A stretch of DNA of 64,000 nt from Nonomuraea roseoviolacea subsp. carminata (GTDB lineage: Bacteria > Actinomycetota > Actinomycetes > Streptosporangiales > Streptosporangiaceae): NCBI RefSeq assembly GCF_024172185.1, contig NZ_JAMZEC010000001.1, positions 6,045,001 through 6,109,000 of the forward strand, read 5' to 3'. Below, piece by piece: positions 32,247 to 40,056 of the stretch. Position numbers and translations under genes: made by a program. Every line of letters starts with the position of its first letter. Position 1 is the stretch's first letter. Under the pieces are notes generated by a model. That model searched no databases, was not told where the DNA came from, and saw only the letters and a program-made list of their open reading frames with translations.

Positions 32247-32915
32247 TCACTGGCCGGGGCGGGGGACGGGATGGCCCTCGCTGGCCTGCACGAGCACGAA
32301 CCCCTGGCCCTGGAAGGCGAGCTGGACGGCCTCGCCGCTGCCCCGGCCGATCAGCGCGCCCGCCTTGAACGTGCGGTTGATCCCCACGTGCAGCCCGGCG
32401 CTCCAGCACACGGCCGACTGGCCGTCGGCGAACGTCGGCGCCCGCGAGGCGTCCAGCATCACCGGAGCGCCGTGCGCGGTGACCGCCACCCAGCCGGTGC
32501 CGCCGATCGTCATGTTGAACAGGCCGCCCGCGGCGATCCCCGCGCCCTGGACCCGGTTGATGTCCCAGGTGAGCCCGGCGTCGAGGGCCAGCAGGTTGCG
32601 GCCGTTGACGGTCAGGGCCTCGTTCTCCAGGTAGAACAGGTGGATGTCGTCGGCGTTGTCTGCGAGGAACAGCGTGCCCTCGCCGGTGACGCGCATGAGC
32701 GGCGCGCCCTCCCCGGTCACGACCTTCTTCAGCAGCTTGCCCACGCCGCCCGCGCCCTCGTACGCGAAGTCCATGCGGCCCTGGAAGGCGACCATCGACC
32801 CCTGACGCGCCAGCACCTCGGGCGGGAGCTGGACGCGGAGCATCTTGGAGTTCTGCAGGGCGAAGGTGGCGTGTCCCTGCTCGGACCCGAGATTGCCGAA
32901 GAGCGCGCTGCGCAT
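32247..32915 (-). CDS. AIM24-family protein
   Basis: 222 residues, nearly all beta-strand pattern, matching the AIM24/TspB-like family (MLRVQLPPEVLARQGSMVAFQG early, VNRLLALD-like core, GGTGWVAVTAHG). Bacterial members are of unknown function; the fungal one is a mitochondrial inner-membrane protein. No signal peptide or transmembrane helix. The start is the ATG at 32915; the longer frame is an artefact. Divergent from the fasciclin gene across a 200-bp gap. Confidence 0.88.
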   Translation of the reverse strand: MRSALFGNLGSEQGHATFALQNSKMLRVQLPPEVLARQGSMVAFQGRMDFAYEGAGGVGKLLKKVVTGEGAPLMRVTGEGTLFLADNADDIHLFYLENEALTVNGRNLLALDAGLTWDINRVQGAGIAAGGLFNMTIGGTGWVAVTAHGAPVMLDASRAPTFADGQSAVCWSAGLHVGINRTFKAGALIGRGSGEAVQLAFQGQGFVLVQASEGHPVPRPGQ

Positions 32916-33116
32916 GGGGCCTCTTTCTGTGACGTGCCGGTCCGGGTGCGGCCGGTACCAGGGTGACGAACGGCGCGCCGCCCGGGTTCCCGCGGCCTTT
33001 ACTCCCTTTTGGGATGGGCGGCGCGTCCAGAACGTCCCCGCGTAGCGGAGGAGAGGGAAAGGGACGAGGCGTCGCAGCCGCCTCGCCACAGACTCCATCG
33101 AGGGGAACGACGACCA

Positions 33117-33659
33117 GTGAAGAGATTTCTGCTCGCGGCGGCGCTCGGGCTGTCCGCGACCCTCGCGGGCGCGCCCGGCGCGTCCGCGTCCTCGCCGGGC
33201 GCGCCGATCGGCCCCGGCTGTCCGGCCGCCGGCGAGAGTGACGTCGCGGCGATCACCGGCACGCCGGTGGTGACCGCGGCCTCCCAGGTGCCGGAGCTGT
33301 CCACGCTGGTCAGCGCGATCAAGCAGGCCGGTCTCACGGACAAGCTCAACTCCACCTCGGACGTCACGGTCTTCGCGCCGACCGACCAGGCGTTCGCGGC
33401 GGTGCCCAAGGACACGCTGAACAAGGTCCTCGCCGACCGGCAGGCGCTGACGAAGATCCTGACCTACCACGTGGTCGAGGGCAGGCAGACGCCGGACGAC
33501 CTGTCCGACGCCCGGCTGACCACCTTGGAGGGCGGCACGGTGCACGTGAAGGGGGCGGGGGAGGACTACACGGTGAACCAGGCGAAGGTGCTGTGCGGCA
33601 ATGTGCCGACGCTCAACGCCTCCGTCTATGTCATCGACAAGGTGCTCATGCCGGAGTAG
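33117..33659 (+). CDS. Secreted fasciclin-domain protein
   Basis: 180 residues. A Sec signal peptide (KRFLLAAALGLSATLAGAPG, cleavage near ASA at about 25-28) precedes one FAS1 domain with the typical LSTLVSAIKQAGL, VTVFAPTDQAF and ILTYHVVEG blocks, ending in VYVIDKVLMP. FAS1 domains mediate adhesion; related actinobacterial secreted proteins (MPT70/MPB83 type) are surface or exported antigens. GTG start with GAGGGGAA upstream. No lipobox, so probably a free secreted protein. Confidence 0.92.
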   Translation: MKRFLLAAALGLSATLAGAPGASASSPGAPIGPGCPAAGESDVAAITGTPVVTAASQVPELSTLVSAIKQAGLTDKLNSTSDVTVFAPTDQAFAAVPKDTLNKVLADRQALTKILTYHVVEGRQTPDDLSDARLTTLEGGTVHVKGAGEDYTVNQAKVLCGNVPTLNASVYVIDKVLMPE

Positions 33660-33737
33660 CGGCGTGGGGCGGACGCGGCGAGCCGGAGTGGCCGCCGCGT
33701 TCGTGCGCGTCGGCGCTCGTCGCGCGTCCGCGGTCGT

Positions 33738-34784
33738 TCAGGCGGCGACGTGGTGGCGCAGGGCCAGTTCCTCCGGGTACGGCGACAGGAACGTCTGGCG
33801 GCGCACGTAGGCCGCCCCCGGGTTGTCCTCGCCCTCGGCGTCGTGCCGGATCAGGGCGGCCGGCACGCTGAGCGGCAGCAGACCGGCCCGGTAGGAGCCG
33901 ATGACGCCGGTCAGGTGGTCGCGCCGGGCCCGGTCGAGGCCGAGCATCCCCAGGCAGTGCTGGAGGGCGTTGACGTTGCGTCCGGTCCGGGCCCGGTGGG
34001 CGAACGCCGCGCGGAACGCGCCCGCGTAGGCGGCGGCCGTCTCCGCGCGCGGCAGGGCCCCGGCGCGGGCCACGACGGTGCCGGCGGCGCGGTAGCCCGC
34101 CGGGTCGTGCGCGAGGAGCTGCATCTTGTGCCGGGTGTGGAAGGCCACCAGGTCGCGCGCCCGCCAGTCGCCGGCCAGCAGCGCGCGCAGCCGGGCGTGG
34201 GCGAAGATCCGCTCCACGAACGCCTCGCGGAGCACGGCGTCGTTCAGCCGTCCCTCGTCCTCGACGGGCAGCAGCGGGTGCGCCTCGACGACCGCCGCGG
34301 CGAACACGCCCCGCTGCCGCCGGTCGAGCGGCGGCCCGTCCGCGCCCGGGTAGAGCGGGATGCCGTGGACGCCGCAGGTGGGACTCCGCGCCTTGAACAC
34401 GTAGCCGTCCACGTCGAGGGCCGCGGCGCGGGCCTCGGCCAGGGCCGTCATGCGGCCGGTGAGGTCGGCGCGGGTCTTCCTGGTCATCAGGCGCGGGCCC
34501 GACGGCGAGCGTTCCAGGCGGAGCGTCTCCCGCGGGGTGCCGAGGCCCAGCTCCATCTCGGGGCAGATCGGCACCCAGTCGACGTACGGGTCGAGCGGGC
34601 CGGACAGGAAGCGGTCGCGGCTGTGGCCGCCGTTGAAGCGCACCGGCTCCCCGAGCAGGCAACTGGAGACCGCGACCCTGGGCCTGACCAGGCCGGCCGT
34701 GCCGTGGACGGTGCCGTCCACCGCGCCGCCGGGGGCCACGCGGCCGGGGGTCATGCGGCTGGGAGTCACGCGGCCGGGGGTCAT
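33738..34784 (-). CDS. DUF523 (TudS-like)-DUF1722 (YbgA-like) fusion
   Basis: 348 residues. The N-terminal 30 residues contain a repeated MTPGRVTPSR-type stretch. The DUF523 domain (about 35-185) has the three cysteines expected to hold a [4Fe-4S] cluster: Cys42 (SSCLLG), Cys74 (ICPE) and Cys137 (SPTCG). DUF523 includes TudS, a 2-thiouracil desulfurase. The DUF1722 domain (about 200-340) has HTRHKMQLLAHDPAGY and NVNALQHCLGMLG. E. coli ybgA (DUF1722) lies beside the photolyase gene phr, and a photolyase is 2 kb away here. The ATG overlaps the stop of the sigma-factor gene, so the two are co-transcribed. Substrate unproven. Confidence 0.9.
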   Translation of the reverse strand: MTPGRVTPSRMTPGRVAPGGAVDGTVHGTAGLVRPRVAVSSCLLGEPVRFNGGHSRDRFLSGPLDPYVDWVPICPEMELGLGTPRETLRLERSPSGPRLMTRKTRADLTGRMTALAEARAAALDVDGYVFKARSPTCGVHGIPLYPGADGPPLDRRQRGVFAAAVVEAHPLLPVEDEGRLNDAVLREAFVERIFAHARLRALLAGDWRARDLVAFHTRHKMQLLAHDPAGYRAAGTVVARAGALPRAETAAAYAGAFRAAFAHRARTGRNVNALQHCLGMLGLDRARRDHLTGVIGSYRAGLLPLSVPAALIRHDAEGEDNPGAAYVRRQTFLSPYPEELALRHHVAA

Positions 34785-35257
34785 GCGGCCTCCAGCAGCG
34801 TGGACAGGCGGTGCAGCCCGCGGGCGGTGCGGGCCTTGACGGTGCCGAGCGGCACGCGCAGCCGCTCGGAGATCTCGCGCTGGCTGAGGTCGCCGTAGTA
34901 GGCGAGCGCGATGGCCTCGCGCTGCGCGGCCGGCAGCTCGGACAGCGCCCTGCGGACCAGGTCGCGCCGCGCGACCTCCTCGCACTCCTCGCGGCCGTCG
35001 TCGCCCGCCGGCTCTCCGGCGGCATCCAGCGGCACGGTGGGGCGGCGGGCGCGCAGGTGGTCCACGGCGCGCTTGCGGGCGATGCCCAGCACCCACGCCT
35101 CCAGGCTGCGCCCGGGGTCGTAGCGGTGCCTGCACCGCCAGACCTCGATGAACACCACCTGCGTCAGGTCGTCGATCTCTCCTGGCGGGACGAGCCGGCG
35201 CAGGTACGAGCGGACCAGGGGGCCGTGGGTGCGAAAACACTCGGCGAGCGGTTCCAT
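34781..35257 (-). CDS. ECF-type RNA polymerase sigma factor (LitS-like by context)
   Basis: 158 residues with region 2 (SYLRRLVPPGEIDDLTQVVF, VWRCRHRYDPGRSLEAWVLG) and region 4 (LPAAQREAIALAYYGDLSQR, VPLGTVKARTARGLHRL). No anti-sigma factor is adjacent. ATG 35257 is preferred (GAGGAAGG 9 nt upstream); a GTG at 35266 is directly abutted by that sequence. Streptomyces litS, a light-induced ECF sigma factor, lies beside litR and a photolyase gene, the same neighbours as here, so the LitS role is inferred from context. It overlaps the TudS-DUF1722 gene by 4 bp. Confidence 0.85.
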   Translation of the reverse strand: MEPLAECFRTHGPLVRSYLRRLVPPGEIDDLTQVVFIEVWRCRHRYDPGRSLEAWVLGIARKRAVDHLRARRPTVPLDAAGEPAGDDGREECEEVARRDLVRRALSELPAAQREAIALAYYGDLSQREISERLRVPLGTVKARTARGLHRLSTLLEAA

Positions 35258-35284
35258 GCGCTCCACCCTTCCTCGGATAACCTC

Positions 35285-35300
35285 TTCAAAACTTATTCAA
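35285..35300. promoter_or_regulatory. AT-rich direct repeat TTCAA at 11-bp spacing upstream of the sigma gene
   Basis: TTCAA occurs at 35285-35289 and 35296-35300, exactly one helical turn apart, inside a 16-bp AT-rich patch that stands out in this GC-rich DNA. It lies 28-43 bp before the sigma-factor start on the minus strand. CarH-type B12 regulators are known to bind 11-bp direct repeats, so this is a candidate regulator site; the promoter elements themselves are not clear. Confidence 0.35.
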
Positions 35301-35339
35301 CGCGAACCGGGCGGTGATGGGCAACCAAGGGCAGGGAGA

Positions 35340-36425
35340 TCAGCGCAGCGCGTCGGCGACGACGGTGACGGCGTCCCGCAGCGAGGCCACGCGCGTGACC
35401 CGGGGCGGGAGGTCCGGCCACCAGCCGGGGCCGCCGACGACGATCCGGGCCGGCGGGCGCAGCGCCGGAAGCGCGGCCAGCGGGGCCGGGTCGCCCGTAT
35501 CGGCCTGGTGCGACCAGACGAAGACGACGTCGGGGCCGAGGCGGCGCATCGCGGCGGCCAGCGCGGCGTGCGGGGTGCGGGCGCCGAGCACGCGCGTGTC
35601 GATCCGCCGGTCGGTGGCGAGCGCGGCGGCCAGCGCGTGGACGGGCAGGCTGTGCTGCTCCTCCTCCGCGCAGGCCAGCAGCACGGGACGGTCGTTGACC
35701 GGGTGGGCGGGGCGGGCGGCCAGCGGGTGCAAGGCGGCCAGCAGCCGCTCGGAGAACAGGTGCTCGACGTCGATCCCGGCGCCGGTCTCGTCCTGCCTGC
35801 GGCTGATCGCGTCGAACACGGGACACGCCAGGCGGTCCCAGGTGGGCACGACGCCGAGCCGGGCCAGGGCGGCGGCCAGGCCGTCGGTCACCGTCCGGCC
35901 GTCCAGCGCCGTCGCGGCCCTGGCCAGCATCGCGGCCGAGGGCACGTTCCCCGGCTCGCCCCCGATCCGGGCCCGCTCGCCCCCGATCCGGGGCGGCTCG
36001 CCCCCGCCCGCCATCCGGGCCCGCTCGCCCCCGCCCGCGATCCGCGCCCGCTCGTCTCCGCCGCCGGTCTCGGCCCGCTCACCCGGGCGGGCCTCATCGG
36101 CGGCGCCCTCCTCCGGCGCGGGGGAGGCCGGCTCGACGCCCTCTCGTGACGCGGGGAGAGCCGGTGGGACGGTGACGCGCAGCGCCTGGCGGGCGGCGTC
36201 GGCCGGCGGGACGCCGGAGTGGACCAGGCGGCTCATCTCCTCCAGCCGGGCCAGGTCGGCCCGGTCGTAGCGGCGGTGGCCGCCGGGGCTGCGGCGGCTC
36301 GGGCCGATGCCGTAGCGCAGGTTCCACGTGCGCAGCGTCGGCGCGGGCACGCCGAGCCGCCGCGACACGGCCCCGATGCCGTATCCCGGCTCCTCGGCGG
36401 CGCCCGCCGAGCCCGTCTCGTCCAT
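35340..36425 (-). CDS. litR: MerR-family regulator with B12-binding-type C-terminal domain (LitR/CarH-like)
   Basis: 361 residues. An N-terminal MerR winged helix (GYGIGAVSRRLGVPAPTLRT to GGHRRYDRADLARL, about 14-70), then a linker with GGGERAR-type repeats (about 110-170), then a four-helix/Rossmann cobalamin-binding module. The latter has VEHLFSERLLAAL, matching the EH of the CarH Wx9EH motif but with Gln in place of Trp, and CAEEEQHSLP, where His may be the lower axial cobalt ligand. The canonical DxHxxG is absent, as in CarH. Family members repress light-induced genes using adenosylcobalamin as photosensor. It is divergent from photolyase and upstream of a sigma factor, as in Streptomyces lit loci. 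Start chosen at MDETGSAG. Confidence 0.82.
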   Translation of the reverse strand: MDETGSAGAAEEPGYGIGAVSRRLGVPAPTLRTWNLRYGIGPSRRSPGGHRRYDRADLARLEEMSRLVHSGVPPADAARQALRVTVPPALPASREGVEPASPAPEEGAADEARPGERAETGGGDERARIAGGGERARMAGGGEPPRIGGERARIGGEPGNVPSAAMLARAATALDGRTVTDGLAAALARLGVVPTWDRLACPVFDAISRRQDETGAGIDVEHLFSERLLAALHPLAARPAHPVNDRPVLLACAEEEQHSLPVHALAAALATDRRIDTRVLGARTPHAALAAAMRRLGPDVVFVWSHQADTGDPAPLAALPALRPPARIVVGGPGWWPDLPPRVTRVASLRDAVTVVADALR

Positions 36426-36484
36426 GCAGGTGTCCCCGTCCTTCGCCGACGCCCGCCCATTCTTTCGGACGCCGGCCCCTGCGA

Positions 36485-36584
36485 GTTGCAACCGGCGGCC
36501 GGCCATCCGGGTTGCGAGCGGCGGCCGACCGCGTGAGTCGCGACCGGCGGCCGGCCCTCGCGGGTTGCAACCGGCGGCGGCCCG
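36485..36584. repeat. Four direct repeats (26-27 bp period) between the MerR regulator and photolyase
   Basis: Copies start at 36485, 36511, 36537 and 36564, each close to GTTGCAACCGGCGGCCGGCC; the middle two are diverged (GTTGCGAGCGG, GTCGCGACCGG). The core GTTGCAAC is itself a palindrome. The array occupies most of the 176-bp divergent gap and ends 18 bp before the photolyase ATG. Position and regularity suggest operator sites for the neighbouring B12-dependent regulator; that is inference. Confidence 0.75.
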
Positions 36585-36601
36585 CCGCCGAAGACCCCCG
36601 T

Positions 36602-37870
36602 ATGGACACCGCCATCGTGCTCTTCAACCGGGATCTGCGCCTGCACGACCATCCGGCGCTGGCCGAGGCGTGCGCGCGGGCGCGTCACGTGGTGCCGCTG
36701 TTCGTGCTCGACCCGGCCGTGCCCGCCGGGCTTCGCATGCCGTTCCTGCTGGACTGCCTGCGGGACCTGCGAGAGGCGCTGCGCGCCCGCGGCGGCGACC
36801 TGGTGGTGCGGCGGGGCGACGCCGTGGCCGAGACGGTCCGGCTGGCCCGCGAGACGGGGGCGCGGGCCGTCCACGCCACCGCGGACGTCAGCGCGCTGGC
36901 CCGGGACAGGGAGCGGCGGCTGGCGGACGGGCCGTTCGCGTTCCGGACGTTCCCCGGCGTGACCGTGGTCCCGCCCGGCGAGCTGCTGCCCGCCGGGGGC
37001 GGCGACCACTACCGCGTGTTCACCCCCTACTGGCGGGCGTGGTGCGCGGCGCGGCGCCGGACCGCCGCGCAGGCCCCGGCCTCGGTCACGCTCCCGCCCG
37101 GCCTGGACCCGGGCGACATCCCGGACGGGTCGCCGCACGACGGCCCTCCGCACGGCGCGCGGGGCGGGGAGGGGCAGGCCCGGGCACGGCTGGAGCGGTG
37201 GGTCCGCGACGGGCTGGCCGGCTACGCGGGCCGGCGCGACGACATGGCCGCCGACCGCACCTCCCGGCTCAGCCCGTACATCCGCTTCGGCTGCCTGTCG
37301 CCGCTGGAGCTGGCCGGGCTGCCGGGCGAGGAGTTCGTCAGGCAACTGTGCTGGCGCGACTTCCACCACCAGGTCACGCTGGCCTTCCCCGAGCTGAACC
37401 GCCGCGACTACCGGCCGAGGGGCCGGCACTGGCATGACGACGCCGACGCCGTGGCAGCCTGGAAGGAGGGCGCCACCGGGGTGCCCATCGTGGACGCGGG
37501 CATGAGGCAGCTTCGCGCCGAGGGCTGGATGCACAACCGGGCCCGCCTCATCACCGCCGGCTACCTGGTCAGGGAGCTGGGCGTCGACTGGCGCACCGGT
37601 GCCGCGCACTTCTTCGAGCTGCTGCTCGACGGTGAGGTGGCCGACAACTCCGGCAACTGGCAGTGGGTGGCCGGCACGGGCAACGACACGCGGCCCAACC
37701 GGGGCTTCAACGCCATCCGGCAGGCCACTCGCTTCGACCCCGACGGCGGGTACGTGCGCAGGTACGTGCCCGAGCTGGCGGACGTGCCGGTGCGGTTCGT
37801 CCACGAGCCGTGGCGCTCGCCCGTGCCGATCCGCGGATACCCGCAGCCGCAGCACCTCCGCGCCGCCTGA
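36602..37870 (+). CDS. phr: Class I deoxyribodipyrimidine photolyase (cryptochrome/photolyase family)
   Basis: 422 residues. N-terminal alpha/beta antenna domain (IVLFNRDLRLHDHPAL) and C-terminal FAD domain with CWRDFHHQV, VDAGMRQLRAEGWMHNRARL and DNSGNWQWVAGTGND, the segments lining FAD and the DNA lesion. It uses blue light to split cyclobutane pyrimidine dimers; a cryptochrome signalling role cannot be excluded. There is no ribosome binding site before ATG 36602, and four direct repeats sit just upstream, so light-dependent control by the divergent MerR gene is likely. Confidence 0.94.
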   Translation: MDTAIVLFNRDLRLHDHPALAEACARARHVVPLFVLDPAVPAGLRMPFLLDCLRDLREALRARGGDLVVRRGDAVAETVRLARETGARAVHATADVSALARDRERRLADGPFAFRTFPGVTVVPPGELLPAGGGDHYRVFTPYWRAWCAARRRTAAQAPASVTLPPGLDPGDIPDGSPHDGPPHGARGGEGQARARLERWVRDGLAGYAGRRDDMAADRTSRLSPYIRFGCLSPLELAGLPGEEFVRQLCWRDFHHQVTLAFPELNRRDYRPRGRHWHDDADAVAAWKEGATGVPIVDAGMRQLRAEGWMHNRARLITAGYLVRELGVDWRTGAAHFFELLLDGEVADNSGNWQWVAGTGNDTRPNRGFNAIRQATRFDPDGGYVRRYVPELADVPVRFVHEPWRSPVPIRGYPQPQHLRAA

Positions 37871-38012
37871 GCGCCCCCGCGCCTCGCGGCCACTCGGCCT
37901 CCCGCGTCTCCCGCGCCTCCGTAACGGAGGCGTAACGGATCTTGGGGCGCGGGCGGCGGGTCTGGGAGGCTGGCGTCGTGATCGCGCCCGCGTGCCCCGG
38001 TGGAGGCTCCCG

Positions 38013-38990
38013 ATGACCGTCGTACGGGGCTTCGCGGCGGGCGACGAGGGCGCCCTGGTCGACGCCTGGAACCGCGCCATGCCGGCCGACCCCACCACCC
38101 CCGGCTGGTTCCGCGACTGCGTGCTGCTCGACCCGAACTTCGACCCCGAGGGCCTGCGCGTCGCCGTCACGGACGCCGGTGAGGTGGCCGGGGGCGCGTA
38201 CGCGGTGCGCCGGCTGACGCCGCTCGCCCCCGGCACGGGGCTGGAGCCGGGGACGGGCTGGATCCCGTTCCTGTTCGTGGCGCCGGAGCACCGGGGCGGC
38301 GGGCTCGGCCGGCGGCTCCTCGACGAGGCCCTCGCCTGGCTGGCCGGCCATGGGCGCACCCGGGTCGAGTTCGCCTGCTACACGCCCCACTACGTGCTCC
38401 CCGGCGCCGATCCCGAGCGCTATCCGGCGGGTTGCGCGCTGCTGCGGCGGGCGGGGTTCGAGACGTTCTCCCGGCCGGTCGCCATGGACCGCGGCCTGGC
38501 CGCGTACGTCATGCCCGACGAGGTGCGCGCGCTCCGTGAGCGCCGCGAGAGCGAGGGCTACGGCTTCCGGCGGCCCCTCGACGGCGAATTGCCGGAGCTG
38601 ATCCGGTTCGCGGCGGGGGTGTTCAGCCCCGAGTGGGGCGAGGCGATCAGGCGGCACGGGAATCCGGCGCGCCTGCTCGTGGCGGTGCGGGAGAAGGAGG
38701 CGCCGGAGAAGGAGGCGCGGGAGGGGATCGTCGGGTTCGCCGCGTACGGGGCGTACCGGGGCATCGCCGAGCGGTTCGGGCCGTTCGGCGTCGACCCGGC
38801 CGAGCGGGGGACCGGGATCGGCGCGATCCTGCTGCACGGCGCGATGACCATGATGCGCGCCGAGGGGCTGCACTCGTCGTGGTTCCTGTGGACGGGCGGG
38901 ACGGGGCCGGCCGCCCGCCTCTACACGAAGGCGGGCTACGAGGTCACGCGCCGCTTCCACGTCATGCGCCGTACCGCGGAACCGGTCTGA
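38013..38990 (+). CDS. GNAT-family acetyltransferase, two GNAT modules
   Basis: 325 residues that look like two GCN5-type halves. The first acetyl-CoA loop is in FLFVAPEHRGGGLGRRLLDEAL, the second in FGVDPAERGTGIGAILLHGAM. The second half ends with RLYTKAGYEVTRRFHVMRR. GTGGAGG precedes ATG 38013. The substrate is unknown. Its last 55 bp overlap the converging WYL-regulator gene. Confidence 0.88.
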   Translation: MTVVRGFAAGDEGALVDAWNRAMPADPTTPGWFRDCVLLDPNFDPEGLRVAVTDAGEVAGGAYAVRRLTPLAPGTGLEPGTGWIPFLFVAPEHRGGGLGRRLLDEALAWLAGHGRTRVEFACYTPHYVLPGADPERYPAGCALLRRAGFETFSRPVAMDRGLAAYVMPDEVRALRERRESEGYGFRRPLDGELPELIRFAAGVFSPEWGEAIRRHGNPARLLVAVREKEAPEKEAREGIVGFAAYGAYRGIAERFGPFGVDPAERGTGIGAILLHGAMTMMRAEGLHSSWFLWTGGTGPAARLYTKAGYEVTRRFHVMRRTAEPV

Positions 38991-40012
38991 CGGGCCGGTC
39001 GCGGCGCGAACCGGCCCCCGTCGGCAGGCGTGTCCCGGCCCGCGTAGAGGGCGGTGAGGGCGCGGACGGTGGCCGCGAGCGCGTGACGCAGCTCCGGCGG
39101 CTCCAGCACCTCCACGTCCGTGCCGAGGCGCAGCAACTCGCCCGTCGCGTGCCCCACCGACTCGATGGGCACCGTCACCCGCGTCCACCCTTCCGCGTCC
39201 GGCGGCGCGGCCGTAGCCCGGACGGCCGCCACGACCCCGGGCGTCATGAGGTCGGGCACCCGCTCCAGTCCGCGCGGCGACAGCCGCACCACGGCCTCGC
39301 CGCGCCGCAGCCGGGCCTCGAACTCCGCCCGGTACGCCTCCCAGTGGGCCGCCAAGTCGAAGCCGGGCGGCCGGACGAAGCGCTCCTCGCGCAGCGGATG
39401 CAGCTCCAGGATCTGTGACACCCGGTACGTGCGCACCTGCCCGCCGCAGCGGGCCACGACGTACCACCGCCCGGCCTTGACCACCAGCCCGTACGGCTCC
39501 AGCCGCCGCTCCACCTCCTGCGGCGCCTTCCAGCGGCGGTACCTGACCCGCACCGCGTGCTCCTCCCACACGGCGGCGGCCACGGCCGGCAGATGGGTGA
39601 CCGGCTCGGCGTCGCGGTACCACGACGGCGCGTCCAGCAGGAACCGCTCCTGGATCCGGCCGGCCCGGTCGCGCAGCTCGACGGGCAGCGCGGCCATCAG
39701 CTTGAGCTGCGCGGCCGTCACCACCGCGCCCAGCCCCAGCTCGGCGGCCGGGCCGGGCAGCCCGGCGAGGAACAGCGACTCGGCCTCGTCGGCCGTCAGC
39801 CCGGTCAGCCGGGTGCGGTAGCCGTCGAGCAACCGGTAGCCGCCGCTCGGGCCCGCGTCGCCGTACAGGGGGATGCCGGCGGCGTGCAGCGACTCGACGT
39901 CGCGGTAGATCGTGCGCACCGAGACCTCCAGCCGCTCGGCCAGCTCGCGCGCGGTCATCCGGCCGCGCGTCTGCAGGAGCAGCAGGATGGAGACGAGACG
40001 GGAGGCGCGCAC
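38936..40012 (-). CDS. HTH-WYL (YafY-type) transcriptional regulator
   Basis: 358 residues with an N-terminal DeoR-like helix-turn-helix (MTARELAERLEVSVRTIYRD, about 19-38), a middle linker and a WYL domain (YRRWKAPQEVERRLEPYGLV, GRWYVVARCGGQVRTYRVSQI), then the C-terminal WCX extension. WYL domains bind nucleic-acid or other ligands. The GTG at 40012 lies 6 nt after TAGTGT, a good -10 box on this strand, so the message is probably leaderless. A perfect inverted repeat covers that box and is shared with the divergent gene. Its 3' end overlaps the GNAT gene. Confidence 0.9.
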   Translation of the reverse strand: MRASRLVSILLLLQTRGRMTARELAERLEVSVRTIYRDVESLHAAGIPLYGDAGPSGGYRLLDGYRTRLTGLTADEAESLFLAGLPGPAAELGLGAVVTAAQLKLMAALPVELRDRAGRIQERFLLDAPSWYRDAEPVTHLPAVAAAVWEEHAVRVRYRRWKAPQEVERRLEPYGLVVKAGRWYVVARCGGQVRTYRVSQILELHPLREERFVRPPGFDLAAHWEAYRAEFEARLRRGEAVVRLSPRGLERVPDLMTPGVVAAVRATAAPPDAEGWTRVTVPIESVGHATGELLRLGTDVEVLEPPELRHALAATVRALTALYAGRDTPADGGRFAPRPARQTGSAVRRMTWKRRVTS

Positions 40013-40013
40013 C

Positions 40014-40034
40014 CACTGACACTACCTGTCAGTG
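40014..40034. promoter_or_regulatory. Operator shared by the WYL regulator and the divergent gene
   Basis: CACTGAC-7 nt-GTCAGTG, perfect 7-bp arms. It covers the -10 box (TAGTGT, 40024-40019) of the WYL gene and the -35/spacer zone of the gene at 40057, whose -10 box is TAGGTT (40044-40049), 7 nt before its GTG. One bound regulator could therefore shut both leaderless promoters. Confidence 0.7.
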
Positions 40035-40056
40035 ACCCGGCCCTAGGTTCGGCCGC

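Noticed and set aside
33660..33737. A terminator between the fasciclin and TudS-DUF1722 genes
   Set aside because: Only GC-rich hairpins with long loops can be drawn; no convincing stem or U tract on either strand.
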